A DNA stretch of 9,333 nucleotides from Acidobacteriaceae bacterium. GTDB taxonomy: Bacteria; Acidobacteriota; Terriglobia; Terriglobales; Acidobacteriaceae. The notes beneath the pieces are model-generated. The model searched no databases. It had not been told where the DNA came from and saw only the letters and a program-made list of their open reading frames with translations. The stretch spans positions 1 to 9,333 of the forward strand of contig JASHUF010000090.1 in assembly GCA_030040175.1 (NCBI GenBank), in the 5' to 3' direction. Shown here in pieces: positions 1 to 6,502 of this stretch; the first letter of the stretch is position 1, and every line of letters starts with the position of its first letter. The position numbers and the translations under genes were made by a program.

Positions 1-395
1 CCCAGTTTGACCAGGAGCGCTCCCAGGATCGCCTCCATCAGCGTGAACGCAACCGCGGCTGCGGCCGCCGCGCGCGCCAGGTGCCCACGCACCGTGACGG
101 CGAGCGTCCACCACAGGAGCGCGACCACAGAGAGGAACGAGATCCCGCTGGTCAGGCGATGCGAAAACTCGATCAGCGTATCCACGCTCGGCGAGTGCTG
201 CAAGACCGTCCCGTTGCACAGCGGCCAGTGGTCGCCGCACCCCGCGCCCGCGCCCGTGGCCCGCACCACCGCGCCCCACAGAATCACGGCCACGAAATAA
301 AGCAGCACACCCCAAGCAAACCACCGCAGTGCCAGCGAAGGCGTGCGCTCGGCGCGCACTGCAACCTGCACCGACGGAACGGCAATGGATTCCAT
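1..395 (-). CDS. ctaA: COX15/CtaA-like heme A synthase, N-terminal part (runs off window)
   Basis: Partial gene read from ATG at 395-393 to the window edge; 131 complete codons are visible without a stop. The product should be the integral-membrane heme A synthase, which oxidises the C8 methyl of heme O to make heme A for aa3/ba3-type oxidases. A hydrophobic helix at about residues 24-43 is followed by VVRATGAGAGCGDHWPLCNG (43-62). This contains the Cys pair of the first external loop (C53, C60) and the WPLC signature of the family. IEFSHR (75-80) carries the Glu and the first heme-ligand His (E76, H79). Two more hydrophobic stretches follow (about 85-101 and 108-130). The start is supported only by a weak GAAG about 9 nt upstream; the frame is also open upstream. 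The gene lies 67 bp downstream of the acetate kinase on the same strand, so co-transcription is possible. The family call is firm; substrate and function are inferred from the family. Confidence 0.88.
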   Translation of the reverse strand, partial: MESIAVPSVQVAVRAERTPSLALRWFAWGVLLYFVAVILWGAVVRATGAGAGCGDHWPLCNGTVLQHSPSVDTLIEFSHRLTSGISFLSVVALLWWTLAVTVRGHLARAAAAAAVAFTLMEAILGALLVKL

Positions 396-450
396 GCTCA
401 ACACTTCAGTGTAAAACACCCACGCCCAACGCCACTGCCTGCTGAGCTCT

Positions 451-485
451 GTCCACTGTCCACTACTGTCTACTCCCTACTGCCT
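451..485. repeat. Degenerate heptanucleotide array over the ackA stop codon
   Basis: Five consecutive 7-bp units can be read on the plus strand: GTCCACT, GTCCACT, ACTGTCT, ACTCCCT, ACTGCCT. All end in CT and are pyrimidine-rich. The array spans the acetate kinase stop codon (465-463) and encodes that protein's last residues. It has the same period and a similar composition to the arrays at 5281-5308 and 7671-7698. It is short and degenerate, so common origin is an inference from the shared period and placement. Confidence 0.45.
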
Positions 486-1695
486 CGCTTCCCATCAGCC
501 TTACCACGTGATTCACAATCATCAGCTCCTCGGCGGGCGGAATCACACGCACCTCCGCCGGCGATCCCTCCGCTGAGATCACCGCCGCTCCACGCACTTT
601 ATTGCGCTCCGCATCCAGCACAATCCCCAGCGCATCGAGGCCGGCGCAAATCTCCGCTCGCGAATCGATGTCGTTCTCGCCGATCCCGCCCGTAAACACC
701 AGCATGTCCACGCCGCCCAGCTCCGCCACAAAAGCCCCGATCCACTTCTTCACCGTCCACGTGAACTGGTCCACCGCGAGGCGCGCCTCTTTGTCGCCCG
801 CCTTGATCGCCTGGCGCAGATCGCGCATGTCGTTTGAGAGCCCGCTCACGCCGAGCAGGCCGGCTCTCTTCGCGGCCACCCGCTCCAGCTCATTCGCCGC
901 CTCCGCCGTCCCCGTCTTCTGCTCGCCGATCTTGCGCAAGATAAACAGCAGCACGCCCGGATCGATGTCCCCCGTGCGCGTGCCGCTGATGAGCCCGCCG
1001 GTCGGCGTCAGCCCCATCGACGTATCCACGGATGCGCCCCGCCAGATGGCGCTGATCGACGCGCCGTTGCCCAGGTGCGCCACAATCAGCCGCTCCGGCA
1101 CACGCGGCTGCAACTGGTGCACGATCGACTCGTACGAGAGCCCATGTGCCCCGTACCGCCGCACACCCATGGCCGCGTACTCCTCGGGAATCGGCATGCG
1201 CGCGGCCATCGGCGCTATCGTCCGGTGAAAATACGAGTCCAGGCAGACGAAATTCGGAACCCCGGGAAACAGCCGCAGTGCCTCGCGCATGATGTAGATC
1301 GCGATGGGCGTGTGCAGAGGCGCAAACGCCGTGTACTTCTCCATCTCGTCGATCAGCTCCGGCGTAATGCGCTGGTTTTCCACCACCGTTGGTCCGCCGC
1401 TGACCATCCGGTGCCCGATCGCCCCAAGTTCCGGGACCTCGACCGCCGGAAACGCGCCCCCGCGCAGCGCCTGCTCCACCAGCGCAAACGCCTCCGCGCG
1501 CGTGGGCAGCGCCGGCGTCTCATCCGTCAGCTTTTTTCCCACTGCGTCCTTGATCCAGAATTGGCCCTGGTCAGTGCCAATCCCGTCTGCCGTGCCCTCG
1601 AGCAGCTGTGTGCGCGCGCCGTCGCCCGCCTCATACACGGCAAACTTGATCGACGACGAACCGCTGTTCAACACCAGCACCGGCAAAGAGTGCAT
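463..1695 (-). CDS. ackA: Acetate/propionate-family kinase (acetate kinase)
   Basis: A 410-aa protein of the acetokinase family, close to the usual length of about 400. It should interconvert acetate + ATP and acetyl phosphate + ADP in the cytosol. The N-terminal nucleotide-fold motif VLVLNSGSSSIKF (6-18) carries the expected N10, S13, S15 and K17. HRMVSGG (95-101) gives the substrate Arg (R96) and FAPLHTP (124-130) gives H128. D153 lies in LDSYFHRT, H184 in RRYGAHGLS, HLGNGAS is at 207-213, GTRTGDIDPG (238-247) has the catalytic Arg R240, TGGIGEN is at 335-341, and E389/E390 provide the C-terminal metal ligand. Several signature positions differ from well-known AckA proteins: HGTSH is HGLSY, the xAFHQT segment is SYFHRT, and the PLEG-like turn is PTGG. 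This points to a diverged branch whose natural acid could differ. A good Shine-Dalgarno GGAGG (1709-1705) lies 9 nt before the ATG. The gene is followed after 67 bp by the heme A synthase gene. Confidence 0.92.
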   Translation of the reverse strand: MHSLPVLVLNSGSSSIKFAVYEAGDGARTQLLEGTADGIGTDQGQFWIKDAVGKKLTDETPALPTRAEAFALVEQALRGGAFPAVEVPELGAIGHRMVSGGPTVVENQRITPELIDEMEKYTAFAPLHTPIAIYIMREALRLFPGVPNFVCLDSYFHRTIAPMAARMPIPEEYAAMGVRRYGAHGLSYESIVHQLQPRVPERLIVAHLGNGASISAIWRGASVDTSMGLTPTGGLISGTRTGDIDPGVLLFILRKIGEQKTGTAEAANELERVAAKRAGLLGVSGLSNDMRDLRQAIKAGDKEARLAVDQFTWTVKKWIGAFVAELGGVDMLVFTGGIGENDIDSRAEICAGLDALGIVLDAERNKVRGAAVISAEGSPAEVRVIPPAEELMIVNHVVRLMGSEAVGSRQ

Positions 1696-1737
1696 CGCTT
1701 TCTGCCTCCACTCTCAGCTCAACGCGGACTGCGTTGC

Positions 1738-1772
1738 CCCATCCCTTCGACGTTCTTCGTCGAAAGGGTGGG
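1738..1772. repeat. REP-like palindrome, copy A
   Basis: Left arm CCCATCCCTTCGAC (1738-1751) pairs with GTCGAAAGGGTGGG (1759-1772) around a 7-nt loop. This gives a 14-bp stem with one mismatch and one G-T pair. It is one of five related copies in the window and lies in the gap between the VWA gene and ackA, about 40 bp upstream of the ackA start. No U-run follows on either strand, so a classical intrinsic terminator is not supported. Confidence 0.8.
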
Positions 1773-1792
1773 AGTCCTCAGACCTCAATCGT

Positions 1793-1842
1793 TGTCATCC
1801 TGAGCGAGGTCGCCTTGGCGACCGAGTCGAAGGACCTGCAGT
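1793..1842 (+). repeat. Palindromic repeat with TGTCATCCTG / TCGAAGGACCTGCAGT ends, intergenic copy
   Basis: A 50-bp element starting with TGTCATCCTGAGCG and ending with AGTCGAAGGACCTGCAGT. In the middle is an inverted repeat, GGTCGCC (1808-1814) and GGCGACC (1817-1823). The same ends, in reverse orientation and around a different central hairpin, occur inside the glycosyltransferase gene at 8799-8858. It sits between REP-like copies A and B, so most of this gap is repeat DNA. No open frame is associated with it; mobility in trans is an inference. Confidence 0.75.
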
Positions 1843-1867
1843 TGTGTTTCCGAAATCCCTTCGTTGC

Positions 1868-1902
1868 CCCATCCTTTCGACATTCTTCGTCGAAAGGGTG
1901 AG
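1868..1902. repeat. REP-like palindrome, copy B
   Basis: CCCATCCTTTCGAC (1868-1881) pairs with GTCGAAAGGGTGAG (1889-1902) around a 7-nt loop, with one mismatch and one G-T pair. It is nearly identical to copy A 130 bp away, including the preceding CGTTGC. It lies just past the end of the VWA gene (stop at 1941). Confidence 0.8.
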
Positions 1903-1940
1903 AGACCACAAGCCCCACCTTGCGCCAGCGCCCGCTCCGT

Positions 1941-3824
1941 CTACCGCACCGCCACCGTCACTGTCACCGGAATCTCCAGCGACCCGGCGCGGCCCGCCAT
2001 CAAGTCCTCCACCGCAATCCGCACCGAGTCGTCCCCCACCGGCAGATCGATCGGAATCAGCAGGGGCAATCCCTTCGCCGCCACCAGCTCGTATTGCGCC
2101 GGCTGAATCCCCAGTTGCACCGCGTGGTCCACGTAGTTCACGCAGTTGCCGTCCGCATCGTACCCAACCAGCGCCAGCTCGATCCTGGCCTGCCGCGTTC
2201 CATCCGCGCCCATATCCAGGTTCAGGCTCCTCGGGTTCAGTGTCAGGTCCACCACGTAGCGCACCGGCTTCGCCATCGCCTTGGCCATCTCTCCCGCCGG
2301 ACCCTCCGGCAGCCGCACATTCTTGAGCAGCGGATCGTTCCCGTGCAGCAACCCCGCCTTGAACACAATCTGCGTCGCCGGCGGAGCCCCGTGCAGCGCC
2401 GCGGCCACCAGCGGCGGAACTTGTCCCGCGCCGCGCGGCAAAGGCACATCCGGCCCGTCGGCGTAATAACCCCGCCGGTACGCCAGCTTGTAATCGTGTC
2501 CCTCCACATCGTGTCCCTGCAGGCGCACCTGGATCTTGCGAAATTGCCCGTTCAGCTTCCCCGCCGGCACGTATCCGATGGTGTAATACTGCGACCCGTT
2601 TTCGATCGAGTCCGCCACGGCCTGCTGCAGATCGTTCATCTCCGTGTACGCGCGCCCGCCGGTCTCCGCCGCAATCTCGTCCATCGATCCCTCTTCCTGG
2701 TCCATCTGGTCGTGCTCGTTGATCAGCCCCGTGCCCAGGGCCTGGCCGTTCGGCGCCGTATTGTTCGCGGCGTTATACACCCCCGGCGTCCACAATCCCT
2801 GCGCCCCCACCGGATACACCGCCACCCGCGCCTGCGTCAGCAAATCGCACGTCTTCTTCACTTCGTCGCGATAGTCGCTCATCGCCCGGAAACCGCTGTA
2901 AAGCGCCGAGTCGGGAAGAATCGCCAGCGGAAAGGACCCGGAAAGCCAGATCAGGTTTTTTCGTCCCGGAATCCCGCTCAGATAGCGCGCCAGCTGCTTC
3001 AGCGCGTCCAGCGTGGTGCGCACGCGCACATCCGTCTGCGCGGTGACCGAGTCGGCCTCGAACTGCTGGATCGCCTGGATCGCATTCATCGGCCCGCCTG
3101 CCGGCCCCGTGTTCCCCGCCGCAGGCGGCGGCGCAGGCCCCGCCTGCTCGATCGCCGCTTCCACCTGATCCGTCTGTGCATCGGAGCCCGCCGTCGTGCC
3201 CGTGGTCGCGCTCGGCTCATTCATCAGGGCCGGCGGCTGCGCGTTGACCTTGGGGTTGGTGAGCGCCATCGCCAGCTCCGCCACATTGGTCGTGAATCCT
3301 GAGATCATCCGCAGTTGCAGCGTCAGCGTGAACACGGCCATCGTCGTCCCCGGCCTGATCTTGGCCATATACGCGATCATTTCTTTGCGCACACGCATCT
3401 GGTCGTTTGCCTGGGTGTTCAGCCCGTCCAGCAGCAGCACGTCCACCGCGCCCTGCTCCGGATACGCGGGCAGATTCGTGTACGTCCCCGGCGGCAGCTC
3501 GCCCGCCGGTTGCGCTTCCGCGCTCCCAGCCGCTTCCGCCGCTGCATGCTCCTCGAAGGAAAAAATCGATTGCTCCTTGCCATCCTCGAGAATCTGGAAC
3601 GCATCCTGCTTGAGACCCTCCACCGGCTTTCCGTGGTCGTCCACCACCACGTCCACCAGCACCAGGTTCGCATTCGCATGCAGAACCGTAAACGGCGCCG
3701 CAACCCCCTGGGCTTTGCCCTGCGCGTTCTGCGCCTCCGCGCGCCTTCCCGCGCAGACCGGCGTGAACACGAGACAGATCAACCCTCCCGTCAGCATCGC
3801 AAGCATGGATCGAATCGACTGCAT
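1941..3824 (-). CDS. Secreted VWA-domain protein, acidobacterial TIGR03436 type
   Basis: A 627-aa protein from ATG at 3824; an AAGAGG Shine-Dalgarno (3837-3832) lies 7 nt upstream. An alternative ATG at 3893 would add 23 residues, but it has a poorer ribosome site and would bury the signal peptide. The N-terminus MQSIRSMLAMLTGGLICLVF is a classical signal peptide, probably cut before about residue 33, so the protein is exported. Residues about 45-90 form a beta domain with the family pattern LVLVDVVVDDHGKPVEGL followed by F..LEDGKEQ.I..F. The VWA-like core starts at VDVLLLDGLNT (127-137), and its later strand is GRKNLIWLSGSF (287-298). Between them is a low-complexity A/P/G/T-rich insert (about 190-262). 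The MIDAS motif is not the usual DxSxS (here DGLNT), so metal binding is uncertain. About 160 C-terminal residues form a beta-rich tail. The biological role of this family is not established. The gap to ackA is 245 bp and is filled with repeats. Confidence 0.88.
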   Translation of the reverse strand: MQSIRSMLAMLTGGLICLVFTPVCAGRRAEAQNAQGKAQGVAAPFTVLHANANLVLVDVVVDDHGKPVEGLKQDAFQILEDGKEQSIFSFEEHAAAEAAGSAEAQPAGELPPGTYTNLPAYPEQGAVDVLLLDGLNTQANDQMRVRKEMIAYMAKIRPGTTMAVFTLTLQLRMISGFTTNVAELAMALTNPKVNAQPPALMNEPSATTGTTAGSDAQTDQVEAAIEQAGPAPPPAAGNTGPAGGPMNAIQAIQQFEADSVTAQTDVRVRTTLDALKQLARYLSGIPGRKNLIWLSGSFPLAILPDSALYSGFRAMSDYRDEVKKTCDLLTQARVAVYPVGAQGLWTPGVYNAANNTAPNGQALGTGLINEHDQMDQEEGSMDEIAAETGGRAYTEMNDLQQAVADSIENGSQYYTIGYVPAGKLNGQFRKIQVRLQGHDVEGHDYKLAYRRGYYADGPDVPLPRGAGQVPPLVAAALHGAPPATQIVFKAGLLHGNDPLLKNVRLPEGPAGEMAKAMAKPVRYVVDLTLNPRSLNLDMGADGTRQARIELALVGYDADGNCVNYVDHAVQLGIQPAQYELVAAKGLPLLIPIDLPVGDDSVRIAVEDLMAGRAGSLEIPVTVTVAVR

Positions 3825-3921
3825 GGCCCAACCTCTTTTCCCCAACTTCGCCCGAGTGGAGCGCCCCGCGCACAAAGTGCCGTGTGTTTTCATCTTGCAC
3901 CCGCGCGCCCTCCCGCGCCTG

Positions 3922-3965
3922 AAAAAATCGCCTCAGCTTCAGACCCCGCCTCTCGAATCCATTCC
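3922..3965 (-). pseudogene. Relic of an acyltransferase-3 C-terminus
   Basis: This 44-bp stretch matches the 3' end of the neighbouring acyltransferase gene (4047-4090) at roughly 80% of positions, 125 bp apart in direct orientation. Read on the minus strand it gives GFERRGLKLRRFF, against GFERQILKLKRFF in the intact gene. Many differences are synonymous or conservative (CTG/TTG, AAG/AAA, AGG/AAG), which suggests a once-translated paralogue tail rather than a fresh duplication. Nothing recognisable of an acyltransferase lies upstream of it, where REP-like copy C follows directly, and its frame has no stop of its own. It could also be a chance or slippage-derived similarity. Confidence 0.5.
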
Positions 3966-3979
3966 GCCGTGGACGTTGC

Positions 3980-4016
3980 CCCATCCTTCGCGTGGTCTTA
4001 TCGCGCGAAGGGTGGG
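3980..4016. repeat. REP-like palindrome, copy C
   Basis: CCCATCCTTCGCG (3980-3992) pairs with CGCGAAGGGTGGG (4004-4016) around an 11-nt loop: 13 pairs including one G-T. It lies 12 bp beyond the stop codon of the acyltransferase and next to the acyltransferase-tail relic. A role in 3'-end protection or termination is possible but not shown; no U-run follows. Confidence 0.8.
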
Positions 4017-4028
4017 AAAGCGCGCCGC

Positions 4029-5090
4029 TTAAACGGTCCTCCCGCCAAAAAATCGCTTCAATTTCAAAATCTGCCGCTCGAATCCATACCACAGCGCCGC
4101 GGCCGCCGCCGTCGATGCCGCCAGCCGGAACCCCACCACCGCCAGGTTCCCCGCCATCCCGTAGCGATTCATCCGCGCGTCGAACCATCCAAAGAAAATG
4201 AACACCGCGATGTGAATCATGTAAAGCCCGTAACTGATCCGGCCGTAAAACGCGAGCGGCCCGCGCCGGAGGGCCGCATTCACCGGATTCCGCGCGCCCG
4301 TCGAGGCAATCGCCGCCAGCACCGCGCCGGCAAAGCCCACCGCCAGCGCGTCGTCTAAAAACCGCGTTCCCCCTGCAATCGTCGCCGCTGCGCCCATCCC
4401 CAGCACCAGCCCCGTCAGCCCGACTGTGAGCCACGCGCGCCGGCCCAGCGGCGCCGCGTGCAGGCTAATCGCCAGCAGGCTCCCAATCGCAATGCCGTCC
4501 AGATGGATGAGCGTGTGCGTCGGCGTGATCCAGGGCTTGTGGTCGAAAAGCGGCGAGCTGCAGAAGGCCGCAATCAGTACGGCAGACAATATCCACGGCT
4601 TGCGCAGCAACCGCACCGCAGGAGCCCACACAAAGTAGTACTGCTCCTCGATGGCCAGCGACCACGTCTGCGACAACGCCGGCGGCAGCGCAACGTGAAG
4701 CAAATTCTGGACAAAGAAAATATACGCAAGCCACGGCGCCGTCTTCACCGCCTCCGCAACCGATGGCCCGATAAACCACGGCGCCTCCAGATACACGCCG
4801 GCGAGCACCAGCACGTACACCGGCCAGATGCGCAGCACCCGCCGCGCATAAAAATTGCGGAAGTAATGCGGCCTCTCCCGCGTTTCGAGAAGTATGGAAG
4901 TGATCAGAAATCCCGACAGAACGAAAAATAAATTGACGCCCGCCCATCCCCACAGCGACGCGCCGTAAACCCACGTCCCCTCGAGCCGCGGATGGCAGTG
5001 ATAGAAAACCACCCCCAGCACCGCAATCCCGCGCAGCCCGTCGAGCTCGGGAATATATTTGGGCAGCCACGCTGGTCGTTCGATAGACAA
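4029..5090 (-). CDS. Acyltransferase-3 family membrane protein (OafA/YrhL-like)
   Basis: A 353-aa polytopic inner-membrane protein, typical length for the acyltransferase-3 family, which transfers acetyl or other acyl groups to surface sugars, lipids or peptides. ELDGLRGIAVLGVVFYH (15-31) contains the family's R-x10-H motif (R20, H31). NLFFVLSGFLITSILL (53-68), FYARRVLRIWPVY (80-92), QTWSLAIEEQYYFVW (141-155) and RISYGLYMIH (284-293) are further family blocks. About ten hydrophobic segments are visible. The start is taken as TTG at 5090: an in-frame TAA lies 9 bp upstream (5102-5100), and any later start would cut the conserved first motif. No strong Shine-Dalgarno is seen. The acyl donor and acceptor cannot be deduced. 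It lies 222 bp downstream of proC and 204 bp upstream of the VWA gene, with repeats in both gaps. Confidence 0.9.
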   Translation of the reverse strand: MSIERPAWLPKYIPELDGLRGIAVLGVVFYHCHPRLEGTWVYGASLWGWAGVNLFFVLSGFLITSILLETRERPHYFRNFYARRVLRIWPVYVLVLAGVYLEAPWFIGPSVAEAVKTAPWLAYIFFVQNLLHVALPPALSQTWSLAIEEQYYFVWAPAVRLLRKPWILSAVLIAAFCSSPLFDHKPWITPTHTLIHLDGIAIGSLLAISLHAAPLGRRAWLTVGLTGLVLGMGAAATIAGGTRFLDDALAVGFAGAVLAAIASTGARNPVNAALRRGPLAFYGRISYGLYMIHIAVFIFFGWFDARMNRYGMAGNLAVVGFRLAASTAAAAALWYGFERQILKLKRFFGGRTV

Positions 5091-5116
5091 GGATTCAGCT
5101 TAATGCATATCCGTGG

Positions 5117-5149
5117 CCCATCCTTTCGCGCTCATTGCTAAAGGGTGGG
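5117..5149. repeat. REP-like palindrome, copy D
   Basis: CCCATCCTTT (5117-5126) pairs with AAAGGGTGGG (5140-5149), loop 13 nt. An outer CGTGG (5112-5116) and CCACG (5153-5157) can extend the stem after a 3-nt bulge. It lies just upstream of the acyltransferase TTG start, so it would fall in that gene's leader if transcription comes from the proC side. Confidence 0.75.
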
Positions 5150-5196
5150 AAACCACGAACCTCATCCAGTCGATTCTTAACTCAGCATTAAAGTGG

Positions 5197-5233
5197 GTGC
5201 CTCAGGTCCCGACTCTGGGACCTGGGAAGGCAC
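5197..5233. terminator. Strong hairpin downstream of proC, possible terminator or repeat
   Basis: CAGGTCCC (5203-5210) and GGGACCTG (5217-5224) form a perfect 8-bp stem with a 6-nt loop. GTGCCT (5197-5202) and AGGCAC (5228-5233) extend it by 6 bp after a 3-nt bulge. It lies about 80 bp past the proC stop codon on the transcript side. On the minus strand it is followed by CCACTTTAAT rather than a run of T, so Rho-independent termination is only a possibility. It may instead be another dispersed palindrome. Confidence 0.4.
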
Positions 5234-5280
5234 AAACCCCAAACCGGTCATTCTGGGCGGCTCCGCGCCGCTCTCTCGCG

Positions 5281-5308
5281 GACCCCTGACCCCTGAAACC
5301 TGACCCCT
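5281..5308. repeat. Heptanucleotide array GACCCCT just after the proC stop
   Basis: Four 7-bp units on the plus strand: GACCCCT, GACCCCT, GAAACCT, GACCCCT. On the coding (minus) strand this is AGGGGTC repeated, beginning 4 bp after the proC stop codon (5315-5313). The unit AGGGGTC also opens the array at 7671-7698. A small inverted repeat GCGGC/GCCGC (5257-5271) follows on the transcript side. Confidence 0.65.
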
Positions 5309-5312
5309 GCCT

Positions 5313-6167
5313 CTACCCCGCCGCCAGCTGCCGCGCCCGCTCCGTCGCCCGCATCACCGCTTTGATCAGGGTCACGCGCAGTCCGCCCTCTTCGAGCTCC
5401 AGGATTCCATCGATCGTGCATCCTGCCGGCGTGGTCACCGCGTCCTTGAGCAGCGCCGGATGATACCCTGTCTCCAGCACCATCTTCGCCGCGCCGAACG
5501 CCGTCTGCGCCGCCAGTTGCGTGGCGATGTCGCGCGGCAGCCCCACCTTCACGCCCGCCTCCGCCAGCGCCTCAATAATGATGTAGAGATACGCCGGCCC
5601 CGAGCCCGAGAGCCCGGTCACCGCGTCCATGTGCTTTTCGTCCACGATCACCGTGCGCCCCACCGTCTCGAAGATCCGGACGGCGAGCTCCATCTGCTTC
5701 TCGCTCACGAACCGCCCGCGGCAGAGCGCCGCAATCCCTGCGCCCAGCGCCGAAGGCGTGTTCGGCATGGCGCGGATCACACCCAACTCCACGCCCGCGC
5801 CCTCTTCGATCGATCGCGTCTTCACGCTGGCCGCAATCGACACCACCGTTTTCTTCGCCGTCAGCGCCGGCTTGATCTCCGCAATCAGGTTGCCCACCTG
5901 AAACGGCTTCACCGCCACCAGGATCAGATCGGCCCCCTCCGCCGCCGCCCGGTTGTTCGTGCTCACGTCCACGCCCCACTGCGTGCTGCGCGCGAGAGCC
6001 CCCTCGGCGTGCGAAACCGTCGCCCTTATCTGCTCCGGGGCAAACAGGTGCTCCTTCAGAAATGCCTGCAGCAGAATGCTGCCCATCTTCCCCGCGCCCA
6101 ATACCACCACGCGCACATCCGGCAGTTGCGCGGGCACTTGTGTGGCCTCAACGGCTATCTCCGCCAT
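5313..6167 (-). CDS. proC: Pyrroline-5-carboxylate reductase
   Basis: A 284-aa protein that catalyses the last step of proline synthesis, NAD(P)H-dependent reduction of 1-pyrroline-5-carboxylate, in the cytosol. The N-terminal Rossmann fold has VVVLGAGKMGS (20-30) with the dinucleotide-binding GAGKMG. Further family blocks are LILVAVKPFQV (81-91), VIRAMPNTPSALGAG (130-144) and LSGSGPAYLY (186-195). The C-terminal signature HPALLKDAVTTPAGCTIDGI (236-255), continuing into LELEEGGLR, is complete. Length is close to the usual 265-280, with about 15 extra residues before the fold. The ATG at 6167 is preceded by a clear GAGGAGA Shine-Dalgarno (6177-6171), spacing about 5. The gene stands alone: 452 bp separate it from the regulator upstream and 222 bp from the acyltransferase downstream. 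A heptamer array starts right after the stop. Confidence 0.96.
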   Translation of the reverse strand: MAEIAVEATQVPAQLPDVRVVVLGAGKMGSILLQAFLKEHLFAPEQIRATVSHAEGALARSTQWGVDVSTNNRAAAEGADLILVAVKPFQVGNLIAEIKPALTAKKTVVSIAASVKTRSIEEGAGVELGVIRAMPNTPSALGAGIAALCRGRFVSEKQMELAVRIFETVGRTVIVDEKHMDAVTGLSGSGPAYLYIIIEALAEAGVKVGLPRDIATQLAAQTAFGAAKMVLETGYHPALLKDAVTTPAGCTIDGILELEEGGLRVTLIKAVMRATERARQLAAG

Positions 6168-6259
6168 CGTTCTCCTCTTGTTTGTCGAGAATTGCGCTGC
6201 ACTTACCAGAATACGCGCACGCTTCGGGACCCCGGCCAGGCTTAACGAGAAATGGGTCG

Positions 6260-6296
6260 CCCCATCCTACCTGCGTTCTCTGCGGGAAGGATGGGC
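6260..6296. repeat. REP-like palindrome, copy E
   Basis: GCCCATCCT (6260-6268) pairs with AGGATGGGC (6288-6296). After an A/A mismatch, CCTGC (6270-6274) pairs with GCGGG (6282-6286), leaving a 7-nt loop. This is the most diverged of the five copies but keeps the CCCATCC arm. It lies about 93 bp upstream of the proC start and would be in the proC leader if the promoter is further upstream. Confidence 0.7.
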
Positions 6297-6502
6297 AAGC
6301 ATGAGGAACACCACCCGCACCGCGCACGCCACCGGGCAAAACGCGCGCCAAAACCCGCATTCCACGCCCCAGGTTATGCTCTTTAAGCCCATTTTCCCGA
6401 ATTGATGCGAAATTCTCTGCAACCCCACTTGCTCAGGAAGAAGCCTTCTCGCAGCCAAAGCGCAATTGGGGATTGCTTGACGCGGCAACCCCTCTTCGCT
6501 TC

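Noticed and set aside
1920..3302. Long plus-strand open frame (460 codons) opposite the VWA gene
   Set aside because: It is antisense to a well-supported gene, and its product is Arg/His/Pro-rich as expected from the complement of GC-rich coding DNA.
3217..4434. Minus-strand open frame bridging the acyltransferase and VWA genes
   Set aside because: Gly/Ala/Arg-rich and overlaps both real genes in another frame; only its GFERRGLKLRRFF segment is of interest, as the acyltransferase-tail relic.
5197..5233. Confident Rho-independent terminator for proC
   Set aside because: The hairpin is strong but no T-run follows it on the minus strand, so it is kept only as a low-confidence call.
1738..6296. 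CRISPR array made of the CCCATCC repeats
   Set aside because: Copies are irregularly spaced over kilobases with genes between them; there are no uniform spacers.
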